7,763 nt of DNA from an uncultured Aquimarina sp. Its GTDB lineage: Bacteria > Bacteroidota > Bacteroidia > Flavobacteriales > Flavobacteriaceae. The stretch is from positions 1 through 7,763 of the forward strand of contig CALGNG010000104.1 of the NCBI GenBank assembly GCA_937958735.1, in the 5' to 3' direction. The notes beneath the pieces are model-generated. The model searched no databases. It was not told the origin of the DNA and saw nothing but the letters and a program-made list of their open reading frames with translations. Of this stretch, positions 7,316 through 7,763 are shown piece by piece (position 1 is the stretch's first letter; each line of letters opens with the position of its first letter). The translations under genes were made by a program, and so were the position numbers.

Positions 7316-7763
7316 TTATCTGTTTAATACGATTGATTGAGTTTTGCTCACATCGATTAATTGAATTGTAGAATTATTAGCACTAGTCACAACATTATAA
7401 GTTCCATTTAAGGCAGGTGCTGTGTTAGAGAATATAATAACTTTAGCAGCTCCTCTAGTAATAAAACCAGGAACAGTTAAAATATTACCAGAATCAAATG
7501 TTCCAGAAGCATTAGTTATAGCAATATCTAAAGATGCCGTAGAAAATTCGTTAGGGCTAAACACTAAGCTAGTACCAGCTAAAGCACTAGTATCTCCATT
7601 TATAGAAGTTACATTCCAAGCAGCAGCATCGTTACTAGTTAAAAAACCAGCTATGGTAGCAGAATCCGCAGCAGCAATTAAATCTCCAGTAACTACTATA
7701 GGAGTAGGTACAGTTACTTCTTCCTCTATAATTATTTCTTCTTCTTGTGTTACGACCTCTTCT
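7316..7763 (-). CDS. C-terminal part of an unrecognised, probably exported protein, cut by right edge
   Basis: The minus-strand frame is open from the right edge to a stop at 7316-7318, giving 148 visible residues; the N-terminus is outside the window. The GTG at 7562-7564 is probably an internal Val, because the frame continues upstream without a stop. The visible part starts with an acidic linker rich in Glu (EEEIIIEEEVTVPTP, ending about 22 residues from the edge). It then becomes a Thr/Ser/Ala/Asn/Gly-rich stretch of likely beta strands, for example DIAITNASGTFDSGNIL and GTYNVVTSANNSTIQLIDVS, ending in VLNR. This composition is typical of surface or secreted beta proteins, and an acidic Pro/Thr linker after a lipoprotein signal is common in Bacteroidota, but the signal itself cannot be seen. 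There is no T9SS sorting motif at the C-terminus. I do not recognise the family. A minus-strand terminator follows. Confidence 0.7.
   Translation of the reverse strand, partial: EEVVTQEEEIIIEEEVTVPTPIVVTGDLIAAADSATIAGFLTSNDAAAWNVTSINGDTSALAGTSLVFSPNEFSTASLDIAITNASGTFDSGNILTVPGFITRGAAKVIIFSNTAPALNGTYNVVTSANNSTIQLIDVSKTQSIVLNR

Noticed and set aside
7316..7564. A complete 82-residue gene starting at the GTG at 7564
   Set aside because: The frame stays open upstream to the window edge with a coherent protein sequence, so the GTG is better read as an internal Val of a longer, truncated gene.

Overview
The window reads as AT-rich chromosomal DNA from a member of the Bacteroidota, most likely a flavobacterium. 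Three things point there. A gliding/T9SS-type C-terminal sorting domain ends a secreted peptidase. No gene start has a convincing Shine-Dalgarno sequence; the bases before the starts are A/T-rich instead. The pyrH and frr proteins carry clear hallmark motifs and sit in the usual pyrH-frr order. Genus and species cannot be fixed from the sequence.

Left part (1-3580), plus strand: the C-terminal three quarters of pyrH (UMP kinase, cut by the left edge), frr (ribosome recycling factor), an intrinsic terminator, then a 779-residue RND/MMPL-family membrane exporter that must start on a non-ATG codon only 18 bases after the terminator's T-run. A very strong hairpin terminator closes this block.

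Middle (3581-6340): about 300 bases of non-coding or eroded DNA with two short unassigned open frames, then, on the minus strand, an 804-residue secreted zinc carboxypeptidase (M14). It has a signal peptide, a propeptide-like region, an M14 domain with a complete set of recognisable metal and catalytic residues, beta-rich accessory domains and a T9SS type A sorting domain. It has its own terminator.

Right part (6341-7763): a 436-base AT-rich divergent intergenic region with a 14-bp palindrome, a small plus-strand gene for a conserved-looking cytosolic protein of unknown function, a minus-strand terminator, and the C-terminal part of a minus-strand gene that runs off the right edge. That last product has a Glu-rich linker followed by a Thr/Ser/Ala/Asn-rich, beta-type region and is not recognised.

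The genes do not form one pathway. pyrH and frr are core housekeeping genes; the exporter, peptidase and edge protein are envelope or secreted functions. I see no phage, IS element, CRISPR array, tRNA/rRNA or defence system, and nothing that amounts to a clear new biological system. The most interesting points are the terminator/TTG-start arrangement of the exporter, its asymmetric acidic relay motif, and the unassigned edge protein.
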